Shown here piece by piece: positions 15,495 through 25,835 of a stretch of 64,000 nucleotides of DNA (the first letter of the stretch is position 1; each line of letters opens with the position of its first letter). The stretch is from Maea johnstoni (Eukaryota > Annelida > Polychaeta > Spionida > Magelonidae), in contig OZ012698.1 in assembly GCA_963942565.1 (NCBI GenBank), positions 36,627,458-36,691,457 of the forward strand. The letters are read 5' to 3'. Both the position numbers and the translations under genes were made by a program. Under the pieces are notes generated by a model. The model did not search any database. It was given only the letters and a program-made list of their open reading frames with translations, and was not told the DNA's origin.

Positions 15495-15796
15495 CATTGG
15501 ACTCATATTAATTTCAAGATATAGGAACAAGTTGACCCGAACCTGTAGAGATAAATTTGTCGGAAAGTAGATATCTGGCAAATGTGTACATAGGTTGGAG
15601 CAAGATTTGATGTGTTATATTCTTAGGTACCTTTTTAACTGATAGTGGCAGACAATAACTTAGTTTCTGTTTTTTTTTTCGTTTTGAGAATCTTTTATGT
15701 TGATTCTCTTTACTGTGTTCTTTCATTTATTTATTTATTTGTATTAGATGTATGATTTTGTAGTATTCCTTACAGTCAATAAAGATACATACATCC

Positions 15797-16229
15797 ACCA
15801 TAGAGTAAGTACTAACTCCAAAATAAATAACAGAGGCTCCAAACTATCAGATGGAATTGTACTATGACAATATTGGCAAATCGCGCCACACCCTGTCAGG
15901 CAGACAGAGGCAAATGCCTGGGATAGATCCGGAAATGATGAAAGCCCTGGACCAAATTTGAACACTAGTCCCTTCATTGAGTGGGCCATGTTATAAAAAA
16001 GAGATGTATGAGTAAAACATAATTTATGCTGGCATCACCTAGCAGCCCGTGGACTAAGAAATGTCAAAGACAAAGACTCTAGTCGCAGGACTGTTATGAG
16101 TGCGTCACAAGGCAAACAGCTGGAGACATGGGGGTAGAAAAGTAACCAAGTTCCTACCTATGCAGGTCACATTAGGTGACTGTGTGTCACTCGTTAAGAT
16201 CAGTGTTAGTGTAATGTCTGTGTTATAGT
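15797..16229. other. no gene recognised
   Basis: Sequence between the end of the LINE derivative and the start of the foldback element. Nothing identifiable. Confidence 0.4.
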
Positions 16230-18452
16230 CAGGGAGCCAAACTGAAAAAAGGGCACCCGAGAAGGTAAAAGCAATGGACCCTTCCAACATTTAGTACATC
16301 CCTCCAGTATTAAAAAAACACCTGTCTGCCGGACTGAAAAAGTGACGGTATATGATTTAGAGGTCATTTGAAGGTCAAACTCCTAAAAATAAGCTTTTTT
16401 CTCATTAAATGTACTTAGATTCAATGTTTCTTTGCTGCAATCACAAACTTTGTTATTTCATATGTATAGAACTATCAATATTGACCTTGTGGTTACGTAT
16501 TTTTGTGTTTGTGTGATATTCAAGGTCATCTCAAGGTCAAATAGAGGTCAAATAATTGAAAAATGGCTTTTTCTGAGTAAAAGTACTAAATTTCTAATCT
16601 CTTTCTATGACAATCTTATGCATTCTTCAATTTTTGGTATTGGACTATTTGTATTGATCTTGTAGTGGTCTGATTTCTCTTTTGGGAGATGTTGAAGGTC
16701 ATTTCAGTGTCAAAAATAGGTCGAAACATTGAAAAATGAACTCTTTTCTGAGTATAAATACTAAGTTTTTAACATATTTTTAGGGCAATCACATGCATTC
16801 TTCTTCTTATGGTATTGGACTATTGTAATCAGTCTTGCAGTTATTTGATTTCTCTTTTGATTGATATTCAAGGTCATCTAAAGGTCAATAAAGGCAAAAA
16901 AGTTGAAAAAATGGGCTTTTTCTGGGTAAAAGCTCTATTATTTTAATCTTATTTATGGTAATCACATGCATTCTTCGTTCTTATGGTATGGGACTATTGA
17001 TATTGATCCGAGAGAGTAAAAGCAATGGACCCTTCCAACATTTAGTACATCCCTCCAGTATTAAAAAAGACCTGTCTGCCGGACTGAAAAGGTGAAGGTA
17101 TATGATTTAGAGGTCATTTGAAGGTCAAACGCTTAAAAATGTACTTTTTTCGCAGTAAATGTGCTAAGATTCGATGTTTCTTTGCTGCAATCACAAAAAT
17201 TCTTATTTCATATGTATAGAAATATCAATACTTACCTTGTTATAAAAAAAAATTGTTTGTGTAATATTCAAGGTCATTTCAAGGGCAAATAGGAGTCAAA
17301 TAATTTTAAAATGGGCTTTTTCTGAGTATAAGTACCAATTCAGCACCAGAGTTATTATTAAAATTGTCACTTTTAAAGCGCTATTTCTATTAAAATAGAA
17401 TAAGAAGGAAAGCATGTGATTGCCATAGAAAGAGGAGATAACTTTTACTCAGAAAAAGCAAAAAATTTTCAACTTTTTGACCATGAAATGACCTTGAATT
17501 CCACACAAAACAGAAATCAGATTACTGAAAAATCACTTTCAATAGTCCAATATCAATAAAAGAAGAATGCATGTGTTTGCTATTAAAAATATATTAAGAA
17601 CTTAGGACTTTCACACAGAAAAAGCCTATTTTCAACTTTTCAAACCCTTTTCATCCTTGGAATGACCTTGAATATCTCACAAAATAGATAGCAGATTACA
17701 AGACCAATACTAATTGTCCAATACGGATAAAAGAAGAATGTATGTGATTGTCATAAGATATATATCAAAAACCTAGTACTTTTACTCCGAAAAAAGCCCA
17801 TATTTCAACTTTTGGACCCCTTTCATGACCTTCAAATAGCTTTGAATATCCAACAAAGTAGATAGCAGATTACTACAAGACCAACATCAATTGTCTAGTA
17901 CTGAAAGAAAAAGAATGCAAGTGATTGCTATACAAATATATTACAATTTTTTTTATATTTTTTGGACGTTGAAATGACCTTGAGTATGACACAAAATAGA
18001 AATCACGATATTACAAGATCAATACCAATAGTCCAATACCAAAAAATAATAGTATGCATATGATCCTCATCGAAATAGATAAAAGAAAATTGGTACTTAT
18101 ACTCAGAAAAAGCCCATTTTTCAATTATTTGACCCCTATTTGTTCTTAAATATCACACAAACAAAAAAATACTTTACCAAAAGGTCAGTATTGATATTTC
18201 TATACATATGAAATAACAATGTTTGTGATTGCAGCAAAGAAACATTAAATCTAAGTACATTTAATGAGAAAAAAAAGCCTATTTTTAGGAGTTTGACCTT
18301 CAAATGACCTCTAAATCATATACCGTCACTTTTTCAGTCCGGCAGACAGGTGTTTTTTAATACTGGAGGGATGTACTAAATGTTGGAAGGGTCCGTTGCT
18401 TTTACCCTCTCGGGTGCCACGGAATTTTAAAAAATGGGGTTTGGCTCCCTGA
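16230..18452. mobile_element. foldback (long inverted repeat) DNA element, about 2.2 kb
   Basis: The ends are inverted copies: CAGGGAGCCAAAC at 16230 and GTTTGGCTCCCTG ending at 18452, with the match running four more bases outward. Both arms continue inward as inverted copies ('cttccaacatttagtac', 'cctgtctgccggactg', AGGTCA pairs). Each arm holds about 200-bp direct repeats, each with an AGGTCA pair, an A/T stretch with 'tttttctgagta', and 'atgcattctt...tattggactat'. A second copy of the terminal segment starts near 17010, so part of the left arm is duplicated. No coding sequence. No certain target duplication was found. Confidence 0.8.
16361..16550 (+). promoter_or_regulatory. DR5-type AGGTCA direct repeats (nuclear-receptor-like half-sites)
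   Basis: AGGTCA at 16361-16366 and 16372-16377 is spaced by exactly five bases. At 16523-16528, 16534-16539 and 16545-16550 three perfect half-sites occur, each spaced by five. DR5 of AGGTCA is the classic retinoic-acid receptor/RXR element in animals. Further DR5 pairs lie at 16871-16887 and 17111-17127, and in inverted form near 18288. Whether any receptor binds here is unknown; the regular spacing may simply reflect the repeat's ancestry. Confidence 0.3.
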
Positions 18453-18733
18453 CTATTATCGTTGCTGCTCCAAACACTATTTTAGAGGTGAACAGCTTCG
18501 ATTTAACTGTTTGACAACAAAACAGTGGAACATTATCATATTTACAACCTTATCATCATTTCACTACGACTGTGCTGCAAACAAAGTTATTATTGCTTTA
18601 GATGTTTCCTACAATAAGAATTCTTTATTCATGTCATATGATTAAATGCGGTTTCCTGATGTCACTTCCTCCAAGGTTTAACATTGGCCCTCGGTCCTCA
18701 GGCTTTAGGCTAATGTCACATTTAGGCCTTTTA

Positions 18734-19050
18734 GAGGATTTGTCATAGGCCTGAAGGCGGGTAGGCTGGCACAAGGGCATTCAACCCTTGGACCAGCCCA
18801 ACTGCCTGAAGGCCTATGAAAAATCCTCATAATGCCCTGGGGAACAGTCTATAAGGTATTTATTGTTGCTCCCAAAAGAACACAGACCTCTTTGTTTTAA
18901 AAATGTAGGAATTGACCATGGGAGGTAGGTGATTGTGGCAATACCAGTGCCCACCTACCAGAGGACCTATGGCAAATCCTGGGGAACAGTCTATAAGACA
19001 TTTATCATTGCTCCTAAAAGAAACAGACCTCTTTGTTTTTAAAATGTAGT
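18734..19050. repeat. hairpin plus partial direct repeat
   Basis: 18734-18828 is an imperfect palindrome with arms of about 45 bases (GAGGATTTGTCATAGGCC... and ...GGCCTATGAAAAATCCTC). Next, 'ggggaacagtctataag' through 'cctctttgttttaaaaatgtag' occurs twice, near 18839-18905 and 18971-19050. The second copy abuts the TIR element that starts at 19053. Confidence 0.65.
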
Positions 19051-19097
19051 TTTTGCCTGGCTTGTTGGTGGATACTTTGGATTATCAACCCGAGAAC

Positions 19098-19136
19098 GAA
19101 TTATTTCCCAAGGGCAACGCCCGAGGGAAATAATTC
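19098..19136. repeat. short perfect hairpin with GGGC-CGCCC loop
   Basis: GAATTATTTCCC (19098-19109) and GGGAAATAATTC (19125-19136) are perfect inverted copies around a 15-base loop containing GGGCAACGCCC. Confidence 0.8.
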
Positions 19137-19147
19137 CCTTTGAGGGG

Positions 19148-19308
19148 TGATAATATAAGTTATCCCCCTTGTAAAAAAGGGAAACGGCCTGGTATCTGTG
19201 AGAAGCCAGCCGTATCGCATGAGGCCGGAGGCCGAGTGCGATACGGCTGGCTGAACGCAGAAACCAGGCCGTATCCCTTTTTTACAAGGGGGGTAACGAT
19301 TTTATCAT
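19148..19308. repeat. long hairpin palindrome, copy 1
   Basis: The arms run from TGATAATATAAGTTATC inward through TTGTAAAAAAGGGA and AGCCAGCCGTATCGCA. They are mirrored on the other side with few mismatches around a loop GAGGCCGGAGGCCGAG. The whole unit recurs at 19782-19945. Confidence 0.9.
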
Positions 19309-19781
19309 GTTTTTTTGTTTTTTTAATTCTTTAATTTTTTTTTTCAAATTAAAAAAAAAAAAATTCTATCTATTTTATATGTATTTTTTAATTTGTATTT
19401 ATTTTACTTCAAAAAAAAAGAATTTTTTTAATTTAATTTTTTATTGATTTTTTTTTGAATTTTTCTTTTTTAATTTTTTTTTTAATATTTTCAAAAAAAA
19501 AATTATATTTAATTTAAAATTTTTTAATTTCAATTTTTTAATTTTGTTTTTTATTCGTGTTGTGTGTCTTGTAATATAAAAAACAACGAGGCTGTGACCT
19601 GTAAACTTGAGGTCAACCATGGTAACCATGGCGAAGGAGGATTAAACATTAAGCCTCGATTTCAAGAGTGAGGATAAAACACTTATCCCACACCTGAAAT
19701 TGACAAGTAATGAGAAGCAATGAAATACAGTCCAGTACCCAACAGCAATTGACCAATCAGCTGCGAGTATCAGAGTGAAGC
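19309..19781. other. A/T homopolymer-rich spacer
   Basis: 19309-19550 consists almost only of runs of A or T. 19560-19780 includes the segment repeated at 23350-23490. No gene. Confidence 0.6.
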
Positions 19782-19945
19782 TGATGATATTAGTTATCCT
19801 CCTTGTAAAAAAGGGATACGGCCTGGTATCTGCGAGAAGCCAGCCGTATCGCACGAGGCCGGAGGCCGAGTGCGATACGGCTGGCTGAACACAGATACTA
19901 GGCCGTATCCCATTTTTACAAGGAGGATAACTAATTTATCATCAG
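19782..19945. repeat. long hairpin palindrome, copy 2
   Basis: Same arms and loop as copy 1 at 19148-19308, with scattered substitutions, some compensatory across the stem (for example GTTATCCTCC with GGAGGATAAC here, against GTTATCCCCC with GGGGGGTAAC in copy 1). Confidence 0.9.
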
Positions 19946-20704
19946 TTTTTTTTTCTTTAATTTTTAAAATTTTAAAAAAAGATTTCAAATTTTTTTTTTT
20001 TTTTTTTTATCTATTTATGTATTTTTTTATTTTTATTTATTACCCTCTATATTAAAAACACATTTTCAGGAGAAGTCACTGGTTCCTGCTGACTCTTCTC
20101 CAGTCATTTTAGTTATGCTTGAAATGAGATGAAGAACCAGCTCTTAACATTTCCAAACAAAAAGTATTACATTACAACAGTTATCAACACTTTAATAGAT
20201 AGACAAAAATAGTATACCACTAACTAACTTCAAATGTGTTTTTTTTATCGTGGCATACGCAAAGTAAATAATTTTCGAAAATGTGACCCAATCACGGTCG
20301 ACGAATGACAAATGCAGGACTGTGCTCTATTAACAGCCATGAGCGGCGATAAAACAAGATGCAAATACACCCACAGAGGTGTAAAAGGTACCTAATTCGG
20401 TAATGTGACAAAATTATGAATATTTCTTTCAATAGAAATATTCTAAACTATTTACAATTTCGATAAAGTTAAAGTTGAACAGTTTTATTTAATCAAATAA
20501 CTTGCAAAAGTTAATTTGGCCAACTACTCTAAGCACATTACTGTACTCCAATCTACCTATATAAGTAGCATCAGTGGCTTTGTTAGGGTAAGCACAATCG
20601 ATGGTTGTTAAGCTTTCCCGGTCTCCCTCCCGATTTGTCATCAGATCGGGAGCGCGAGGGGAATGCTAATTTTGGGTGAGGGTGTGTCGGTGGTTCGCCC
20701 CGAT
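19946..20704. other. no gene recognised
   Basis: A/T-rich to about 20050, then unassigned sequence. A small inverted repeat around 'ctcccgat...atcgggag' lies near 20627-20653. Confidence 0.4.
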
Positions 20705-21735
20705 ACCCTCCACTGACCTTGACCGTGGCCTGCTGTGTGGACCACGGCATTGCCAATGACTGCTAGCTGTCTCTCGACCCTGTCCAAATTTGAGTCCCTG
20801 CTAGGGCATGAAAGATTGATACCTTAGACTTGAAACCAAGTGGCGGATTGGTTTCCCTATCATCCACACCTACTTACATGCGCCCTAGCAGCAACTTGGC
20901 AGAAATTCTGACCACAAATGAAAATTCCAAATTTAAGTTTTAGTGTGTTTCTGCGCGGCAGCGTAAGCAGGGTCTACCAACTGCAAGATCGCATTAGCAT
21001 GCGATACCTTCACTACCCTAACCCCGAGAATACTCGTAGCATTAAGAAATTACGAACAAATATGTTAATTTAACTGAATGAACAAATTTCGTGGAGGATA
21101 ACTAGGACGACTGCAAATGACATGAGCTTCAGCCGGTTTAACATCTCATTTATCAATTTCATATCTGTTAGCTGAGCATTTTGAAATTTTGGTACATAAG
21201 TTAGGTAGCCCTAACTGTGTGGTCGTAGGGATATCTGTACTGTGGCCTGCCGTGTGGACCACGGCGTTGCCAATGACTGCTAGCTGTCTCTCGACCCTGT
21301 CTGAATTTGAGTCCCTGCTGGGGCATGAAAGATTGATGCCTTAGACTTGAAACCAAGCGACGGATTGGTTTCCCTATCATCCACACCTACTTACATGCGC
21401 CCTAGCAGCAACTTGGCAGAAAAACTGACCAAAAATGAAAATTCCAAATTTAAGTTTTAGTGTGTTCCTGCGCGGCAGCGTAAGCAGGGTCTACCAACTG
21501 CAAGATCGCATTAGCATGCGATACCTTCACTACCCTAACCCCGAGAATACTCGTAGCATTAAGAAATTACGAACAAATATGTAAATTTAACTGAATGACC
21601 AAAGTTCGTGGAGAATTACTAGGACGACTGCAAATGACATGAGCTATAGCCGGTTTAACATCTCATTTATCAATTTCATATCTGTTAACCGAATAGATAA
21701 GTTAGGTAGCCCTAAGTGTCGCAGGGATATCTGTG
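20705..21735 (+). repeat. tandem duplication of a SINE-like unit, about 0.5 kb x 2
   Basis: Two copies, about 20714-21237 and 21240-21735, match closely from 'tggcctgc(t/c)gtgtggaccacgg' through 'gtctctcgaccctgtc', 'ttgagtccctgct', 'gcgcggcagcgtaagcag' to 'agggatatctgt'. The left part resembles a decayed tRNA-type SINE head like the one at 44.7 kb (a 'tttgagtccctgc' B-box-like motif, a 'ttggcagaaa' body). Confidence 0.75.
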
Positions 21736-21749
21736 TGCTCTAATATTTA

Positions 21750-22236
21750 TTTCATTAAAAGAATTACCAAACGAAAAAAAGGACTTCTCTAGTTCCTCCA
21801 CCTCTTACAACTGCCGAAATACGCCCTAGCCGAAATTTGGCAGAAAAAACTGACAAAAAATTAAAATTCCAAATTCTGGTCTCAGCGTGTTCCTGAGCGG
21901 CAGCATAGGCAGGGTCTACCAACTGCAAGATCGCAGTTCGTGTAGAATGCGATACCTTCACTACCCTAGCCTCGAGAATGCTCGTAGTTTCATTAAAAGA
22001 AATGCCAAACGAAAAAAAAGGATTTCTCTAATTCCTCCACCTGTTACAACTGCCGAAATATGCCCTAGCCGAAATTTGGCAGAAAAAACTGACACAAAAT
22101 GAAAATTCCAAATTCTGGTCTCAACGTGTTCCTGAGCGGCAGCACAGGCAGGGTCTACCAACTGCAAGATCGTAGTTTGTGTAGAATGCGGTACCTTCAC
22201 TACCCTACCCTAGAGAATACTCGTAGCGTTATGAAA
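21750..22236 (+). repeat. second tandem pair, about 238 bp x 2
   Basis: Two closely similar units start TTTCATTAAAAGAA near 21752 and 21990. They share 'ttcctccacct', 'ttacaactgccgaaat', 'ttggcagaaaaaactgac', 'gtgttcctgagcggcagc' and 'gtctaccaactgcaagatcg'. The last half also occurs in the larger units just upstream, so the array grew by nested duplication. Confidence 0.8.
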
Positions 22237-22251
22237 TTACGAACAAGATAG

Positions 22252-22780
22252 GGTTGAGTTTAGATCCCAGTCAGATTTGAGCATTCCCGGCATGCTTTGC
22301 AGTATTAGATATCCGCGGGAAGGTCAAAGCTCATATAAAGCTACACTTAGTTTCATAATGGCATATAAAAGACAATATTGACAAACAAACAAATTTTCTT
22401 CATATGTTTGGCCATATTATTCATTTTGAAATGAAGTCTTTTTAATCCAATTTTTGAAAAACAAGTCACATAGTTTTCGCATCTGCGTTACACCGGCTTG
22501 GTCTACCGCGACTGCTACGACATGCATTGTCGAGCACGTTTGTGGTGAAAGATCTCAATAAAAACGAAAGGAACATTTCTATGAACAATATATGCGTATA
22601 TATCGCTGCCAAAGATAATATTTGAGTTTGTGAATGATAGCCATTTAATCGCGAAATTTATCTGAAAGGACTAGGTAGAACTACATCGAGGACATGACGA
22701 GCACCCATATTTACAGTGATGTCACTAGACTGCAAAGCATGCCGGGAACGCTCAAATCTGACTGGGATCTAAACTCAACC
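22252..22780. mobile_element. MITE with 52-bp terminal inverted repeats (529 bp)
   Basis: The left end GGTTGAGTTTAGATCCCAG... (22252-22303) and right end (22729-22780) are inverted copies over 52 bases with one mismatch. There is no coding sequence. The flanks (gatag / gatgc) give no certain target duplication, so the superfamily is left open. The near-identical arms suggest a young copy. Confidence 0.88.
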
Positions 22781-23349
22781 GATGCGAAGACGCCCAAGAT
22801 AGAACTCGAATTAATCATGAGTGATGTTGCAATCAGATATCTAGGTGCTCTGATTTTTTTTGTCAATTTGAAATATTTCATGGTTACTATCTGTAGGGTG
22901 GTTATTTTCCAGTTAAGTACAAATTTATAAATCAATAGTTGTTGTTTTGTTTTTATTTTTGCATTTGCACCATTTGAAATTCGCCCAAAGTATGCCTTTA
23001 TTAGGCAGATATTACATGCACCTGGGTGGTAGGGCCTTTTGGTGACTACTGTGAAAGCTTTGACATGTCCAGGGCATCATGTTTGATTGTTAACCCACAT
23101 TAACCACCTGCATTAACCAATGATTAAGATAATTGGTTTCGCATCGTTTTTCTAGGGTTGTCCTGCCACTGAAGAATCAGTGATATTAATATTTCATATT
23201 TTCCTTTGAATATAACTCCATTCTCTGAGTGCAATTTAACTGCCAGCAGACTCCCCGCAGGGCTTGTTTAATTTAAAAAAGTAAAAAGAAATATAATTTT
23301 AAAAAATATATTTTTTTTAGATTTTTATTATTTTATTTTTAATTTTTTT
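22781..23349. other. no gene recognised
   Basis: Unassigned sequence inside the 19053-23524 element, ending in an A/T-rich tract near 23280-23350. Confidence 0.4.
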
Positions 23350-23524
23350 GATAAAACATTTAGAATGGGGATAAAACACTTATTGGGATACTAACATTGA
23401 CAATTAATGAAAGCAATGCTAGGATCCCAATAAAGTCCAGTACACTACAGCTATTGACCAATCAGCTGCTAGTATCAGAGTGGAGCTGATGATAATCTGC
23501 ACTACCCACCAACAAGCCAGGCAA

Positions 23525-24364
23525 TAACGGTGTTGTTATACTGAACGTGGTATAGGCATAACAAGCGTCAAAATCGCAGGACAGGACCAGAGCTGATTTC
23601 GATGTTCAGCAGGAGCATTCATTTGATAAACAGGCTAATGAATCGGTGCACTGGTGCACCATGCAGTGTACTGTAGCGGTTGACATTCCCAGGAGATTCT
23701 TGTGACTCTGGGTGATGGGGGAGATGGAGCCATTTCCTGCTAGGCCGGAGTGGCTCCGGCTCTCCAGTCAGCACTCTTATCATGCTTTACGATGTCTGAT
23801 AGCATAATAAAATGTTAATTACGTAACTTACCGTGCTGGTGGCTGACACTGGTGACCATCTGTGGGGACTTGTCGCCCCAGTTTCTTTTAAATGTATTGT
23901 TTGTGCCGTGTAGTGGCTCCGGTTGTTTTGATGACATGCTGGAGCCAGCGTAGTGGTTTCTGGGTCATCAATGATGCGTCCTTGACCTCAGTTGACCCCA
24001 GGACTACTTCCTTTCATGGCACGTGCTGGCCATGTAATTAATAATTAAAATTAGTCCCCCGGCCGTCATATGGTGTTTAGTTTACTTATTAAGTATATAT
24101 TTGAGCATTTTTATGAAATGTTTATGATACTTTGGAGTTTTTCTAAAGTTAGGTGTAGAAGTGTCAGACACTGTCTGACTTGTCACGCCTCTGTGCTCCT
24201 GGTATCTTCCCACGTCTCAGTGCCTGTGTATATATATATAGGTGCTGAGGGCAGATTGGCGTGGTGGGCGGAGCTATAATCAACATGATCCAGAGTGGGC
24301 AGGCGTTGCTGTTTCTGTTTGAGTCACACCTCTTTGGTGAGTTGTCTTTCTGCTGGAGCTGGTT
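23525..24364. other. no gene recognised
   Basis: Between the TIR element and the LINE 3' end. A short 'tatatatata' occurs near 24229. No exon seen. Confidence 0.4.
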
Positions 24365-25443
24365 AATGTATGTATGTATATTTATTGACTATGAATATGC
24401 ACAAAAATACAATACATCAATTCATAATAATCATTTTTAACATAAAGCGAAACATATAAATCAAAACAACATATCTAATATGCCCTAGGTGATAGGACAT
24501 CACTTGGGCTATCTAAAGAAATAGCAAAAAAATATTACACTTATAAACTTATTACATTAGATTAATACATTATCCAAGGCCGAATAAATTGGTCAGTTTC
24601 CTATGCAGCCGGTCAGAAATCAAGGTGTCCACATCTAGCCGATGCCCACCCTATTACTAACTTTCTTTCTATACATTGGTGCGATATGCCTCGCAGAAAT
24701 TGACCATATGCCTACCATCTGCTTCTCAGTAAAACCCACTACTGGTCTCCCTAGGAGCACCAACAATACATCACAGGCTGATTCCAGGAAGACACGACCA
24801 CACCCATCCTTGATACTACTAACAGCACGAAATAACGCATTTCTCTCTTCCTGGAGACTAGGGCACTGAAGAACCAAATGTCTTACATCATCCATTGCAG
24901 CTAAGTCGCATTGGTCACAGAATCTAGCAGCCATTGGTAGACTTTTAAGCCTGACATCATCGGTTCTCAGTAGACTGGAATGAGAGACCAGTTTCATCAT
25001 GATCTCACATTGCTTCAATAAGTCTCGATTTGTATCAGATAACTGCCACCATATCATATACTTGGGGCCATTACACACTTTAGATATGGTGTCCAGGCTA
25101 CGGTGGAACATCACTTGCAGCCTCCAATAACAGTCGTCTAAGGCCCAAGCTCTCTTCCATACCCTTTCTTTCCATACTTCCTTAACCCAGAATGCCCACG
25201 TTGTGCCATGTTCACAATATCATGCAGAAATCCATATAGACATGCCACATTCAGTACATTAAAAACCACGCTTCCCCTACGGTTCTCTCTACCCACCTCC
25301 TGGTCAGCTAAGTACTCTTCTAGTCTACTACAAAAAATCCTCCGCGATGGCTCGGCCTCGTTGAGAATTAGAATGGAGCGGACAAATAGTAACTTTTTAA
25401 CCTCAATCAGCCTCTCTAGACGTAACCATCCGAGCCCATAAAA
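24365..25443 (-). mobile_element. 5'-truncated LINE copy, minus strand
   Basis: Read on the minus strand, a 5'-truncated ORF2 starts near 25440 (GWLRLERLIEVKKLL). It runs to a stop at 24635 and continues through a 3' UTR to ...GTCAATAAATATACATACATAC. The protein resembles the C-terminal region of the LINE at 52.2 kb (GWVDIINLIKVKKLLFLRT), though clearly diverged. One frame change lies near 25200. The 5' end is a snap-back, described separately. Confidence 0.85.
24635..25440 (-). pseudogene. LINE ORF2 C-terminal fragment
   Basis: About 268 codons in two frames joined near 25200. It covers the region after the RT thumb and a zinc-knuckle-like segment CDQCDLAAMDDVRHLVLQC (CX2C...HX4C). It ends RKKVSNRVGIG. 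The RT core and endonuclease are absent through 5' truncation. Same layout as the C-terminus of the intact LINE ORF at 52240, so it is a dead copy of a related family. Confidence 0.85.
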
Positions 25444-25480
25444 GGATGGTTACGTCTAGAGAGGCTGATTGAGGTTAAAA
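25395..25480. repeat. 37-bp perfect inverted repeat at the LINE 5' junction
   Basis: 25395-25431 and 25444-25480 are perfect inverted copies with a 12-base loop GAGCCCATAAAA. The left arm is LINE coding sequence; the right arm is an inverted duplicate of it placed just past the truncation point. Confidence 0.92.
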
Positions 25481-25835
25481 TGACAGAGTAAAGAGTAAAT
25501 TCTAGACTTTGGATGTAATTTCAAGTATTTGTCTGTGAATATTCTGGATTTCTGTAATGGGACTTTTGACTCCGGGAGACAACTGGAGCTACTTGTTTGC
25601 AACTCCAGCTCTCATTTAAACTTACTGAAACCTTTTGAATAGTAAATAAACTTTCTAGAAAATGTAAATAAAGGAATGTACTTAGTGTTTATCGTTTGTT
25701 ATCTATATATGATTTTTCTTAGTCATTTGTAGTAACCGTTTCTTGTTATTCTTTTTGATCATTTCTACTTTGTTTACATTAGACTATGATTATGAGAAGT
25801 GTTAGGGTTATTTTAATTTATTACTTTATGAATTG
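25481..25835. other. no gene recognised
   Basis: A/T-rich sequence between the LINE snap-back and the 33-bp minisatellite. Confidence 0.4.

Larger units (their letters stand above)
14531..15796 (+). mobile_element. short LINE-derived element, probably internally deleted
   Basis: The element carries an ORF1-like frame (14854-15327), a 55-aa frame (15327-15494) whose C-terminus resembles the end of LINE ORF2 proteins elsewhere in the window, a 3' UTR, and the terminus GTCAATAAAGATACATACAT. That terminus matches, in form, the 3' ends of the minus-strand LINEs at 24.4, 49.6 and 51.8 kb. No endonuclease or reverse transcriptase lies between the two frames, so this looks like a deletion derivative moved by a full-length relative. 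The 5' boundary is uncertain. Confidence 0.6.
19053..23524. mobile_element. 4.5 kb TIR element, non-coding, with nested insertions
   Basis: The left end TTGCCTGGCTTGTTGGTGG and the right end CCACCAACAAGCCAGGCAA are perfect inverted copies over 19 bases. Similarity continues imperfectly to 'gattatca'. About 140 bases near 19660-19800 (GATAAAACACTTAT ... GACCAATCAGCTGC ... GCTGATGAT) recur at 23350-23490. The interior contains hairpins, A/T-rich tracts, SINE-like tandem copies and a MITE, and no transposase frame. It may be one non-autonomous element with later insertions, or two related elements sharing ends. No clear target duplication was found. Confidence 0.5.
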
